This document shows positions 21,601 through 30,799 of a DNA stretch of 35,777 nt, piece by piece (the stretch's first letter is position 1; the number at the start of each line of letters is the position of its first letter). A model generated the notes under the pieces. It made no database searches. It saw nothing but the letters and a program-made list of their open reading frames with translations, and was not told the DNA's origin. The translations under genes and the position numbers were made by a program. Origin of the DNA: Pelargonium nanum. Lineage: Eukaryota; Streptophyta; Magnoliopsida; Geraniales; Geraniaceae. The stretch is taken from assembly GCA_036897485.1 (NCBI GenBank), contig JAYMTF010000469.1, positions 1 to 35,777 on the forward strand. The letters are read 5' to 3'.

Positions 21601-22869
21601 AATTGTGGACACAACTAATATATTTTTATTCATTCTAAACATATTTAAAGGTTTCTGGTGGAGATAGGGTGGTGCTTACCCACGCATGTCTAGCCTCAGC
21701 TCTGTCCCTGAGTAGCAACTTTGTTTGCTAGAATTTGTTCTAGGGATTAAAATTGTAGTACATGCCAAGTTAAAAAAGAAAGAAAAAAAGAAGAATGTGT
21801 TTAGACTGATAATGACCATTGTTCTTTTTGGAGTACACATTTTGCATTTACTAAAGAGGAGAGGAAGAAGTGGGGAAATCACCATTATTAGTTGAAAGTT
21901 GAAACCAATGAGCATCTGTCCTAGTTGCCTTAACGTTTTGTTGATGTTTGGGGCATTATAGTTGTTTAATAATTCTTTTACAGCATTCCTAATTAACCTT
22001 GTCTATAACCTCTTGTATAGTCAACTTACACCATCGCAGATGATCTAGGGCAGCATGTTAAAGGCGGCTAAAAATGGTGTATGAGGTAGCTAGAGGAATG
22101 CTGTGGGATGTACAATCTGCAAAGGATATGAACCTATATAAGTTGTAGACTCATGTCACAGCACAACCAAAGCAATTGACTCTCTCTGGTGTAATAAGTT
22201 GGATATCCATGTAGCTTACCAAATTAATTGACGAGCATAGATAAGTTTGGTTGTAAGGACATAGATTCTTTTGGGGAGCAAGTATGGTTTTACCTCCTAG
22301 CACTGAGGCAGGTTCCTAAAATAAGTTTTATAAACTTATGGTTAAGTTCAATAACTCGCTAAGGGCCTTACTGCATGCTGCATTTCTTCAACGTAGGAGA
22401 GTTTTGCATGATGAGAGATTAGATATTCTACCAAATAGTGATTTCAATGCGCCTTCATCAAATGTAATCATGAAGAACCAAAGGAAATTTATGATCCGTT
22501 TTAATGTTCTTATCAGTGAGAATGTATACTATTGTGTTGTTAATTTGTTAGTTGTCTATGGCTTGATTTAATGTTTTTGTATCGCTTATTAAAGTAATCT
22601 GCTCATTTCTACATGTACTGAACATGGATTTTCACGTTTTCTGGCAGGATGAGAAAGATAAAAGAATCCGTGAACTATCCATTGAATTGTACAATGAGAG
22701 ACAAAAATGCAAGCGTCGGTGTGCTGCATATGAAGAGCAGTTAAATATGATATTGAAAGATTTGGAAAAACACACGGAGCACATTTCCAGAAAAGTCGAG
22801 GATATAGTTCAGAGCATAAGAGAAATCGAGGAGGAACAATCAGATGATTCAGACATTGGATGGAGATAA
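18614..22869 (+). CDS. FRF: FRF copy 3 (pair B): FAR1 zinc-finger protein, 257 aa
   Basis: Second FRF subtype. Exons 18614-19165 and 22648-22869. The ATG follows the acceptor directly and begins MDNESGHRFDSDESDVDLQT. Residues 1-63 are acidic and probably unstructured. FAR1 domain about 66-166: GMEFSSRDEAREFYVAYGRR, C111 (FVCSKEGF), C139 (REGC), H162 and H164 (EHNH), spacing C-X27-C-X22-H-X-H. The motif RKDRVLPPPPVTREGC marks pair B. The last exon encodes 73 residues opening DEKDKRIRELSIEL, a coiled coil ending in an acidic stretch (EEEQSDDSD). Two donors nine bases apart (after 19156 and after 19165) both keep the frame; the second matches copy 4. No transposase or SWIM domain is present. Arabidopsis At3g07500/At4g12850-type proteins may be closest (memory, unsure). 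Confidence 0.87.
19349..20259. mobile_element. DNA-transposon-like element with 17-bp inverted ends
   Basis: GGAAAAACTACCAAAAT at 19349-19365 is perfectly inverted at 20243-20259. Outside the ends lie TCTTTTAT and TCTTTAAT, matching at 7 of 8 bases, a plausible decayed 8-bp target duplication. Length 911 bp. The sequence after the left end (AGTCTATAAACTATC, ATTTGTCCCCTGAAAC) resembles a repeat type common in plant genomes. No transposase frame was seen. Confidence 0.65.
20640..20760 (+). mobile_element. Short LINE C-terminal fragment
   Basis: TAATTAGAAGAAACTAAAAG followed by GGGTAGAGG near 20705-20733 matches TAATTAGGAGAAACTAAATG plus GGGTAGGGA of the LINE in FRF copy 1 (near 7982-8011). It therefore appears to be a second, smaller remnant of the same family, in the same orientation. 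Confidence 0.45.
21217..21246. repeat. Strong GC hairpin containing a G-box
   Basis: GTGACGTGGCGC (21217-21228) pairs with GCGCCAC-GT-GTCAC (21233-21246), leaving a TCGG loop and a 2-nt bulge. CACGTG lies at 21237-21242. It sits at the right edge of a GC-rich block of about 470 bp in an otherwise AT-rich intron, so it could be a transposon end. Confidence 0.5.
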
Positions 22870-22899
22870 TTGCTGACAAAATAAAACAAGTTTGTGAGT

Positions 22900-23804
22900 T
22901 TAGGTTAGAGTATGAGAGATCATTTCCATGTTAAATCTCTGTTGATGGGTAAATTTTTGTGTTAATCACTATTGTAACATTATGTTTCCATGTCAAATAT
23001 GTTAATAGATTTTGCTGTACTTATCCAATAATATCCAATCATTTGAGTCTTTCCTCAAAGAATTATGGATTCAGGTCTTGTCCCAAATAATTAGGGTTCC
23101 TAGTCTTGGTCCAAATAATTAATTGGATCTCAGTTTTGTTGTTATATAGACAAATGTTGTTGAGTAGATTTTATTGTTGCAGATGTTGAGTGGAAATGTC
23201 ATATAACCTAAAACTTAACCAAAATCAAGAATTTTGAAGATCCTAAATATGGATTTAAGGATGGTGAAGTGACTTATGTCACATACATTAACTCTCATGA
23301 GTGTAATTGGATAACAATTCTATGAGTGATTTAGATCATGAGCCTAATGGTAAGGTGTATTAGAGAGTACCTAATTCATCTTTAAAGAATAATGTAGAAC
23401 AATTAACACAAGTAGTGTCCTGAATGTGGAGAATACGAAAAGGGCACATCATCATACTCTCTTGGGTGTTCCGAATGCGAGTGTCACAAAACCGGTCACC
23501 ACGAGAGAAGTGGAAGGGTTATGAGAAACTCATGAAATTAGTCACGAGGAATTTCACCTCCGGGTCCTTGTGGGTGAGAGGTAGTACAAGGTATTCAAAA
23601 ATTATAAAAAAAAAAGTCAAAAATAACCACGTGCTTTTAGAGACAAAAACAAGAGTCATCTGTAATTATCATAATTAAATATGATATTCAACATTGTTCC
23701 ATACATCGTCTCAATGCCTTCAAAAGGCCACTAATGTACTTGAAGTCTTTAAAATTTTGGAAGAGTAACAAACATTGCAATATATACTCATTCACATTTT
23801 AAAG
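22900..23804. other. Spacer between FRF copies 3 and 4, left part
   Basis: It holds the 3' UTR of copy 3 and AT-rich DNA. No gene, clear repeat or mobile element recognised. Confidence 0.4.
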
Positions 23805-23816
23805 TAGAAAATGTAA

Positions 23817-23978
23817 CCAACAATTCACGGGTCAAGTGGTCAGCGCACTACTTAGGCATCGTAGTGTCTCAGGTTTAGGGCAACCTAGACGTTGTTGGTA
23901 CCCTAATTTAGGTTTAGTGATAGATGAAGTATGAGTAAGTATTACGTATGTATTTCTTATTCTAATTCGGAAAAGAAA
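23817..23978 (+). mobile_element. Probable decayed SINE
   Basis: Flanked by TAGAAAATGTAA (23805-23816) and TAGAAAAATGTAA (23979-23991), a near-perfect target duplication with one extra A. The head GGGTCAAGTGGTCAGCGC resembles a tRNA A-box region, and CAGGTTTAGGGC is a weak B-box. No long A tail remains. Confidence 0.45.
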
Positions 23979-24300
23979 TAGAAAAATGTAATATTTCCAA
24001 ATACATACAACAAAAAAATGCCCAACCTAACATAAACCCAAATGTAATGCCGAAAACACCCCTGAGCATGCAGAAACCCTGGAATGGATGTGTTTCTTCT
24101 TCTTCTTCATGTCAACACCCACACCCAGACACAGCAACCACATCTTCTTCCTTTGCTAGATCTCAAATACAGCTCAAACAACAGGGTTGGTTTAGCAACA
24201 CCAACTATGTTATGGCTGGAAGAGGAGGAGCCGTCGCTGCCACCTACCAGATCCACAACCCGATTCAACCTTGATTGATTGAGGACGTATCAGGTATATC

Positions 24301-24354
24301 ATGATTTCAGCTTAATTTTCATCTACCTATACAAATGATTTCAGCTTAATTTTC
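24301..24354. repeat. 20-bp direct repeat
   Basis: ATGATTTCAGCTTAATTTTC occurs at 24301-24320 and again at 24335-24354, perfect, 34 bases apart, just inside the 5' UTR intron of FRF copy 4. Confidence 0.85.
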
Positions 24355-24407
24355 TTCAGTTCAATAGCATTATCATGATTTAAAGAAAAAAAATACTAAT
24401 CCAGAGA

Positions 24408-24633
24408 GATATATGGAGTGTTAGGAATAAGGATGATCATAAGCATGTATTAGGGTTTAAGGGGCGCGAATTTCAATTTTCTGTAATTGCAAGTGTTTAT
24501 CCAGAGAGATATATGGAGTTTTTTTTTTCCGTGTGTGTGTTTGTGTGTGGATATATGGAGTGTTAGGATGATCATAAGCATGTATTAGGGTTTAGGGGGC
24601 GTGAATTTCAATTTTCTGTAATTGCAAGTGTTT
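24408..24633. repeat. Tandem duplication of 91/84 bp next to the splice acceptor of FRF copy 4
   Basis: Copy 1 is 24408-24498 and copy 2 is 24550-24633. They are nearly identical apart from a 7-base gap (AATAAGG missing in copy 2) and a few substitutions. Both carry TATTAGGGTTTA, the complement of the telo-box AAACCCTA. A partial third start (CCAGAGAGATATATGGAGT) lies at 24501-24519, exactly 100 bases after 24401. Only the second copy leads into the functional acceptor. Confidence 0.88.
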
Positions 24634-24657
24634 CCTCTATGTAGGGAGGAAATCAAA

Positions 24658-26787
24658 ATGGCTGGAGCTCTGGGTGAACATGATTTTCTAGGCATTGATG
24701 TGGTTTCTGATGATGAAACTTTCGACAACTTTGGTGAACATGAATCTGCACAAGAAGGGATTCTGTTGCAGCATTGTGATTCTGTTGACATGAGTCTTAT
24801 GCAGCCGCTGGTGCAGGGTGGTTTAGAACCGTACGACGGGATGACCTTTCCGTCATTAGATGATGCGAGGGATTTTTATTATGAATATGCCAAGCGCACG
24901 GGTTTTACAATCCGGACTAATCGAATTCGGCACTCGCTCAAGAACATGGCTATAATAGGCCGAGACTTTGTTTGTTCCAGAGAAGGTTTCCGTGCCACAA
25001 AGCATACACTCAGGAAAGACAGGGTTCTTCCCCCACGACCAGTTACTAGAGAAGGGTGCAAGGCGATGATAAGGTTGGCTGCAAGAGAGGGAGGAAAATG
25101 GGTTGTTACTAAATTTGTGCGGGAGCACAACCATAAGCTAATGCCTAATTCTAAAGTTCCCGGGGAGTTACCAATCATTAATATACTCAGCGAGGTATGT
25201 TTGAAACGCTTAAATGGAAAAAATTTATGCTTCTACTGCTTCTGTGACATATTAAGAAAGTAACTCAATCATATCTTACTTTGCCTATGTGGACTCTATT
25301 GTCTTTTGCATACCTCTCAACTTCGCATTGCTGAGTGCCTGTTTGGTTTGTGCTTTGGGTGATGTTCTGATTGTTTTCTTACACTTGAGCTTACTATGCC
25401 AATTGACCCAGTTTAATAACATCACAAAATTAATCAAACAATGTAATTTTGACAAACTGTTATGTTAGGTTCAAAGTTAGGGATAAACGATCAGTTGGAA
25501 GAATCCTTGACTTGATTCATTCATTTCTGGGATTCTTAGGAGCTTCTGTTCTGTGTTTTTTTTCCATTAACAGTCAAATTCCGGTTTTGTGATCTCTTAG
25601 GGTTTCTAGGAGGTCTAGTTTTGGGCTACTGTTGCCACTCAAGACTCCAAGTTTATGAATTTGTGGTAGAATTAGTCTATTGTTTGCTCAATGGGCATTA
25701 TTGTTTATACAATATAATTTGGTTAAAAGCTACTAGTATTTTGGTTCACATTTTCCTGCATGTCTTAGAACTAGTCCTCCATTTGTATAATACGATATAC
25801 CCTAAAAGTTCTAGTAAACTATACATGCCTTACTACTTGTTGATTTTTAGTACGTAGTAAGTCCAATGTCCCTTGCAAATGGATTTAAGATAAGGCAGAT
25901 AGCATTGCATTTCAGCTGGTTTTAGCATTGTAGGTGCTTGATAACTGAATATTAGAAATTCACTTTAAACTGATTGCTTGTCATCGTCCCTGTCATGCAT
26001 ATAGTTACGTTTCTTTGATAATTCCTTTAAGGGAATGTTATTTGGACAGCTTGTTAGGCTGTTTGGTTGTACCTAACTAATGTGTATTCTATGCTTATTT
26101 TTGAACTTGAACATTTACTTCATGAAAGGGGAGAAGAGAGGTAGAAAGAAGTTTTTAAAACTCTTATTTTGTTTGAATCCCCGTTTGTTGCAAAACTCAA
26201 TTTGTATTTTGTATGAAGAAAACTTGCATTTTTTTTATCCCATTGAAGGAGACTGAGGTGTACAACTGGCTTTGAAACCTATTTCCCATGCGAGACTAGT
26301 TAAGCAATGTTTTTTTTGCTTAATAAGATTTATGTGATTATTGCTGATTAAAAGAAAAATCTATTTGAAAAACTAAATCAAATGACTGATTTCTAAGTAA
26401 TTGATATGTACTAAAACAAGACCAACCTTACTGCTCAATATACGGTTTATTACCAACTTAATCTCAGTAATTTGTTTTGATGAACAATTCAAATGTAATC
26501 TCAGATATTGTTAGGATGTATGTAGTATTTTCTATACCAAGTTTATCTTAACTTCTACTTGCATTGCCAGCGGCTAACTTGAAGAGGTTATCTTGTTTCA
26601 GGAAGAGAAAGACAAGAAAATCCAGGATTTACATGATGAGTTGCTGCTTGAAAAAGAACGATCAGCCAGATTCCAACAACAGCTGCGCATGATTCTTGAA
26701 GATCTTGAGGAACATGCCGAATTCATGTCCATTAGAGTTGAAGACATAGTTAGCAACTTGAAAGATATTGAGCTTGATGATTTATAA
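24658..26787 (+). CDS. FRF: FRF copy 4 (pair B): FAR1 zinc-finger protein, 240 aa
   Basis: Last member of the array. Exons 24658-25194 and 26602-26787. The ATG (context AAAATGGC) lies just after the acceptor at 24644. Starting at 24622 would require reading through the intron. The N terminus, residues 1-56, is acidic (LGIDVVSDDETFDNFGEHES). FAR1 domain about 57-162: GMTFPSLDDARDFYYEYAKR, C106 (FVCSREGF), C134 (REGC), H157 and H159 (EHNH), spacing C-X27-C-X22-H-X-H. It shares RKDRVLPP-PVTREGC with copy 3. The final exon opens EEKDKKIQDL, where the other copies have DEKDK, and encodes 61 coiled-coil residues ending KDIELDDL, shorter than its pair mate. The intron is only 1.4 kb (25195-26601, donor GCGAG|GTATGT). 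Same inferred role as the other copies. Confidence 0.88.
25195..26601 (+). other. Intron of FRF copy 4
   Basis: Phase 0, 1,407 nt, the shortest of the four homologous introns. AT-rich, and I recognise no mobile element in it, unlike the other three. Confidence 0.8.
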
Positions 26788-26799
26788 CTTTCAAATACA

Positions 26800-27607
26800 G
26801 ATATAGTCCTTTCTTTTATGGTTTAAATATCAGTCATCTTAACCTAATATCTTTCACTTGTATCAAATTCAAGCAACAGCTTAATTGCAGTTGAAGAAGC
26901 TGAATATCAATATAAACACACTGGCGAAAACCGCGGGTATCCACAACTCAAGCTATTACAGGTTTTGACACTTTACCATATCCAATTTATGTGTCCTTAT
27001 TCTGATAATGTGTTACTAGTTACTACTGGTCATTTGAACTCATAATAGTAGAACTTAGAAGACCCAAGTTATTGAAAACTTGTTTCTTACATCATGCTCT
27101 GTTTACATTGAATTGGAAGGAAGACTAGCATGTTTCAAGTGCGTAAACTTTGGCCAAATGTACCAATATGTCACCTTTTTTTCCCAAGTTACATTACTTG
27201 TTTGAACAAAGTTTGAAAATGAGACATATTTGTATGTTTAGCCAAAGTTACGCACCAAAAATGTGATGGTCTCTTAGAAGTTCATTTTGAATGGAACCCT
27301 TGAACTTAAATAACATTTTCTAACATAGGAAGTACCTAAGTATCCAAAATAGATGGGAAAATAATAGTGAAAAAACATTAAAAACCACCAAACCAATCTT
27401 ACAATGTTGAATAAACAGAAACATCCCCATCTCTTACATAGACAATAAGCCTACTATCCTTCTCTCTCCCATTTTGTGACTAGAATGGACCATTTTACCA
27501 ATTACCACAACTCTTCATGGTCTCTCTGAGCTAAATATATATGTATATTTACATAAAAAATTTAAAGCAGTTGTGGACCTTGGATCATTAGTTTCAGGCT
27601 TAGATAA
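26800..27607. other. Convergent spacer between FRF copy 4 and the CML gene
   Basis: Both genes end here, so it should contain two 3' UTRs and their poly(A) sites. No gene or element recognised. Confidence 0.5.
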
Positions 27608-28246
27608 TTAACACAAGGCATTAAGGCTAGCAGAACCACCCTTCATCATTTGCTTGAATTCATTGTAATTGACCCTCCCATCTCCATCTACATCCACCTT
27701 CATGATCATGACCTTGCAGTCCTCGGCCGTCCTCCCCTGCTTGAGGCCGAGGGAGTCCAGGACTGCCTTCAGCTCATCGCAGCTGATGAACCCATCTCCG
27801 TTCTGATCAAACACGTTGAACGCCTCCTTCATGTCCTCCTCCTCCCCGTCCTCCTCCCCCGCCATTATGGATTGGTACAGAGCACCAAACTCTGTCACAT
27901 CTACACACCCGTCATTGTTGGCATCGATCTTCTGGATCATCGTGCTCAACTCCTTTTTCGGGATGAAAAACCCCAGATTCTCCAGAGACTCGTTGAGCTC
28001 CTTCTGGGTGATCCGCCCGTCCCCGTTCCTGTCAAAAGTTTGGAACACCTTCTCCAGCTCTGCGAAGTCCATGCTCTCCTTCTGGTCGGACGCCGGAGAC
28101 GGATGTGGAGTCACGGTGCTTGGGAGAGGCCGAGAAAACCAAGAGAGGAGCGTCTTGGGGACGAAATAGAGGAGGATCGAGTTTACTAGATTGCGGAGAA
28201 GGAAAATCCTGAAGGAAATGGCTTGCATTTGGAAAATAAGAGGCAA
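27608..28246 (-). CDS. CML5: Calmodulin-like protein, CML4/CML5 (MSS3) type, four EF-hands, 212 aa
   Basis: Calcium sensor with no introns. Four canonical EF-hand loops: 72-83 ([12 protein letters not shown]), 108-119 ([12 protein letters not shown]), 147-158 ([12 protein letters not shown]) and 185-196 ([12 protein letters not shown]). Each has acidic or Asn ligands at positions 1, 3 and 5 and Glu at 12, so all four should bind calcium. Residues 11-38 are hydrophobic with Arg/Lys ([17 protein letters not shown]), a signal-anchor-like N terminus. Arabidopsis CML4/CML5 use a similar segment for endomembrane attachment (family knowledge). A Pro/Ser-rich linker (40-57) joins the two parts. The start at 28246 is the first ATG; Met7 at 28228 is equally plausible by comparison with relatives. 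The C-terminal MMKGG is typical of this clade. I cannot separate CML4 from CML5. Confidence 0.93.
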   Translation of the reverse strand: MPLIFQMQAISFRIFLLRNLVNSILLYFVPKTLLSWFSRPLPSTVTPHPSPASDQKESMDFAELEKVFQTFDRNGDGRITQKELNESLENLGFFIPKKELSTMIQKIDANNDGCVDVTEFGALYQSIMAGEEDGEEEDMKEAFNVFDQNGDGFISCDELKAVLDSLGLKQGRTAEDCKVMIMKVDVDGDGRVNYNEFKQMMKGGSASLNALC

Positions 28247-28387
28247 AATTGTGTGGTGTTTGTTTGCCGAGAAAATGATGGGAAAGAGAAGCTAAATTTG
28301 ATATTTGTGATGTGGTTGGTTGGTGTCTCCATTTACATGTGCTTGTGCTGTGTTTAATAGTAGAAAACAGAGTCCAAAGACGCGTTG

Positions 28388-28394
28388 TTATAAA
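28388..28394 (-). promoter_or_regulatory. Possible TATA box of the CML gene
   Basis: The minus strand reads TTTATAAC about 145 bases upstream of the first ATG, a plausible distance for a plant gene with a 100-base leader. There is no transcript-start evidence. Confidence 0.3.
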
Positions 28395-28573
28395 TTATTG
28401 TTGCTTGGTGGTATTAAATTAGTTGGTTTATTTATTTTTTTTAAATAATTACGTATTGGAAGAGAGTTGAAAAATTGTAGCGTTGATAATGGATCTGGAA
28501 TTAGGACGGCCGGCAAGTTACAGTTATGGTTTTTGGATGGACTTTGTAACGGCTACTCCAGCGTCACTGGTGA

Positions 28574-28579
28574 CACGTG
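28574..28579 (-). promoter_or_regulatory. G-box/ABRE (ACACGTGG) upstream of the CML gene
   Basis: A perfect CACGTG in ACACGTGG context, about 330 bases upstream of the CML start. This form matches the ABA-responsive element core bound by bZIP factors and could also bind light-related bHLH factors. Confidence 0.45.
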
Positions 28580-28749
28580 GACGGTGACATTTATATTTTG
28601 GTATAGAGTTTTGCCTTAGGACGGCTTAAAATAAATTATGATGATATTTGATGTTACTCTCATTTTACGTTTCTGAATTTCTGCCTCTAACTACTTTGAA
28701 GTTCGAGATTTGATTATTCAACCACTCAGGCCAGAAAGTGCAAAGTGGG

Positions 28750-29055
28750 CAATTGCATAGTGCCCTCTAAATTCAGGGTCTACGTTAGGTTGTGTCAAAG
28801 AATTGAAATCGATACCCAATCGAAACTGAAGTGAAGTTGACCTCTTGCGAATGACGTTATGGTGCAAACACGCAATTGAGGAGGTTGGGTGATTAGGGAG
28901 GAAGACGCAATTGCATAGGGGCCCCCTATATCCAGGGCCTCCGTTGGGTTGTGTCGGCTGAAACAGAATCGAAACCGAGGTGAAACTGACCTCTTTCGAA
29001 TAGTGTTATGCTGCAAGCCCACAACTGTGGAGGTTGGATGATTACGGAGGAAGAC
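28750..29055. repeat. Imperfect tandem duplication, about 150-158 bp unit
   Basis: Copy 1 is 28750-28907 and copy 2 is 28908-29055, both starting CAATTGCATAG. Shared blocks include AGGTTGTGTC/GGGTTGTGTC, AATCGAAAC, TGACCTCTT and GAGGAAGAC. By eye roughly 80% of positions agree. CAAAGTGG occurs just before copy 1 and just after copy 2. No coding capacity is evident. Confidence 0.75.
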
Positions 29056-29059
29056 AAAG

Positions 29060-29984
29060 TGGTATTGGTGCCGAAGAATCATTACCGATTGATTTATTTC
29101 GATTAACTGATCGAGTTTATTTTCATTGGTTAACAGTTAATATTTTAAGGGTTCTAAATTTTACTTTAGCATAGGTCCCTTGAAACCCTTGAGACAACCT
29201 TACAACCACTATAATTGTTTGCGAAAATCAATCAACTATTTTACTATTTACATACAAAAGTCTGACATTAAGTCCACTTATGAGGTTATGACATTTTATT
29301 AAAATGTTTGGATTCAACAAGTCGTTTTCGTTCAGTGAATCAAGTTTTTGTTTTAAATTATATATATATATGCTTGTATAATAGAATGGAGAATTAGAAT
29401 CAAACTACTTTTAGGTTTAGTTTAAAGAAAGTTAATGAGGATGACGTAATATTAATGTGTTTGATTTAACTAATTCAAACAAATTTGTTTGAATAGAACG
29501 ACCAATACAAGCGCTAATGCCTATGTAATATTACACCAATTTAAAATTTTGTTTCTCATTGGTCAAGAAAAAATAGCATTACTCTAATCTAATGTGTTCA
29601 TTGGAACATTTTTTTATATCCAACATTTAAAGTATAGTTGAAGTAAAAGGGATTTCCTAATAAGTTGACTTGTAGTTACAGTGTGTTTTGGATGTGCAAC
29701 TTGTAGTATGTTTAGTAGATATTAACTAGATACTGAGTTTTGTAGCAAAAGTTGACTAATTAAGTTATTAATATTGAAGTATAATACCCCAAAAAGGGAC
29801 ACATGTGGTTGCTGTAAGCCATTTTAACAACAATTGGTCATAAATATAGGAACCCACATATCTGTATATTAATTTTTTCTTTAGTCCAACCCACAAGATC
29901 ACATATATGTTGTAGCAGTGTAGCATGCATGTGAGGTTGATGAGGGGTTGAGTCTCTGACTAACTCTCAGAATCTGGTTTCCTA
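29060..29984. other. Intergenic AT-rich stretch
   Basis: No gene, clear mobile element or structured repeat seen, apart from a short (TA)n run near 29360. Confidence 0.4.
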
Positions 29985-30300
29985 TCATGGCACCACATGA
30001 TGTGTATATATATATGTGTGTATATATTTAATATCATGTGGAAGGACATGTCCAGTCCAGGAAAAAGGATCTAACACAGAACAAGAGTGTCTCAATAAAG
30101 CGTGAGCCACACCGTTCACATACCTCCTAACAAACGAAACCGAAACATTAGAAAAAGATCTTAAAAAATCCAAACAAATCACCAACAAGGAGGTTATAAA
30201 AGCTCGAATCATCTACACCAACATTTACACTTGAAACCACGTCCTAAGCGTCCAGTTCGAAAGCCACGACCTCCCACCCTCCAAGTCACGCCCACTCGAC
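29985..30300 (-). mobile_element. LINE RNase H-domain remnant
   Basis: The minus strand reads CLDFLRSFSNVSVSFVRR then NGVAHALLRHSCSV, the end of the plant LINE-type RNase H domain (usual form: nvsvsfvrR-aN-vAHaLAR). Upstream pieces VAFELDA, DVVSSVN and DDSSF match the earlier part of that domain across a stop and a frameshift. It is broken and truncated. Confidence 0.65.
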
Positions 30301-30435
30301 TGCCGCCCTCAATTGGAAAATTTGCATTTATTTCTAGTTTTCTATTAAAAAAAATCACATTAGAATTGTTTCAAAAATAAAAAGAATAACATTAGAATAA
30401 ACTATAACGTGAGAAATTAAAACGATGTAACAAAA

Positions 30436-30581
30436 TCAAGGCAGATTCAGTCAAACGGTTTAAGCGCTTTGGATTCTTTTTGAGGTCTCGGGTTCGAGCC
30501 TCTCTGCTGACAGTATGAGGTGGATTATTTGGGTTAAGAGAAGAGCTATCCCATATTATGTAGCTCAACTAATTAAAAAAA
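30436..30581 (+). mobile_element. tRNA-derived SINE with 17-bp target duplication
   Basis: AAAACGATGTAACAAAA (30419-30435) and AAAACAATGTAACAAAA (30582-30598) flank the body with one mismatch. A good B-box, GGTTCGAGCC, lies at 30491-30500, and the body ends in an A run after CTCAACTAATT. Length about 146 bp. It sits about 250 bases upstream of the SEC63 leader. Confidence 0.75.
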
Positions 30582-30799
30582 AAAACAATGTAACAAAAAT
30601 ATTAGTTTTATTTCTTTCTAAATTCAAATTATGATAAAAATTGTTTGGAAAGTCCAATAGGCCCATAGAAAGAGGGCCAGAAGAGAAGTAATAAAACCAG
30701 GCCCACCAGAAATGAAATAAAACTAAAACCAAAACGCCAACAGCTTTGAGTGACCTGAAGGAGTGTTGGTGGACTGATCCGCCATTATTAACGGCAATC

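Larger units (their letters stand above)
19166..22647 (+). other. Long intron of FRF copy 3
   Basis: Donor AGTGAG|GTATGC and acceptor TCTGGCAG|GATGAG, 3,482 nt, phase 0. It contains the inverted-repeat element at 19349-20259, a LINE tail fragment near 20640-20760, and a GC-rich block at 20780-21250 with a strong hairpin. About 21.3-22.6 kb shows nothing recognisable. Confidence 0.83.
24045..24657 (+). other. Leader exon and 5' UTR intron of FRF copy 4
   Basis: A leader exon ends GTATCAG|GTATATC at 24293. The intron is 24294-24644 with acceptor CTATGTAG|GGAGG, and the ATG lies 13 bases later. The leader may hold an upstream frame (24047-24274), which I do not call as a gene. The intron contains the two tandem repeats listed separately. 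Confidence 0.55.

Noticed and set aside
24047..24278. 75-residue frame MPKTPLSMQKPW in front of FRF copy 4
   Set aside because: It sits in the leader exon, ends before the donor and shows no known domain. At most an upstream ORF.
27650..28189. 179-residue plus-strand open frame
   Set aside because: Antisense to the intact EF-hand gene, as expected from its regular codon pattern.
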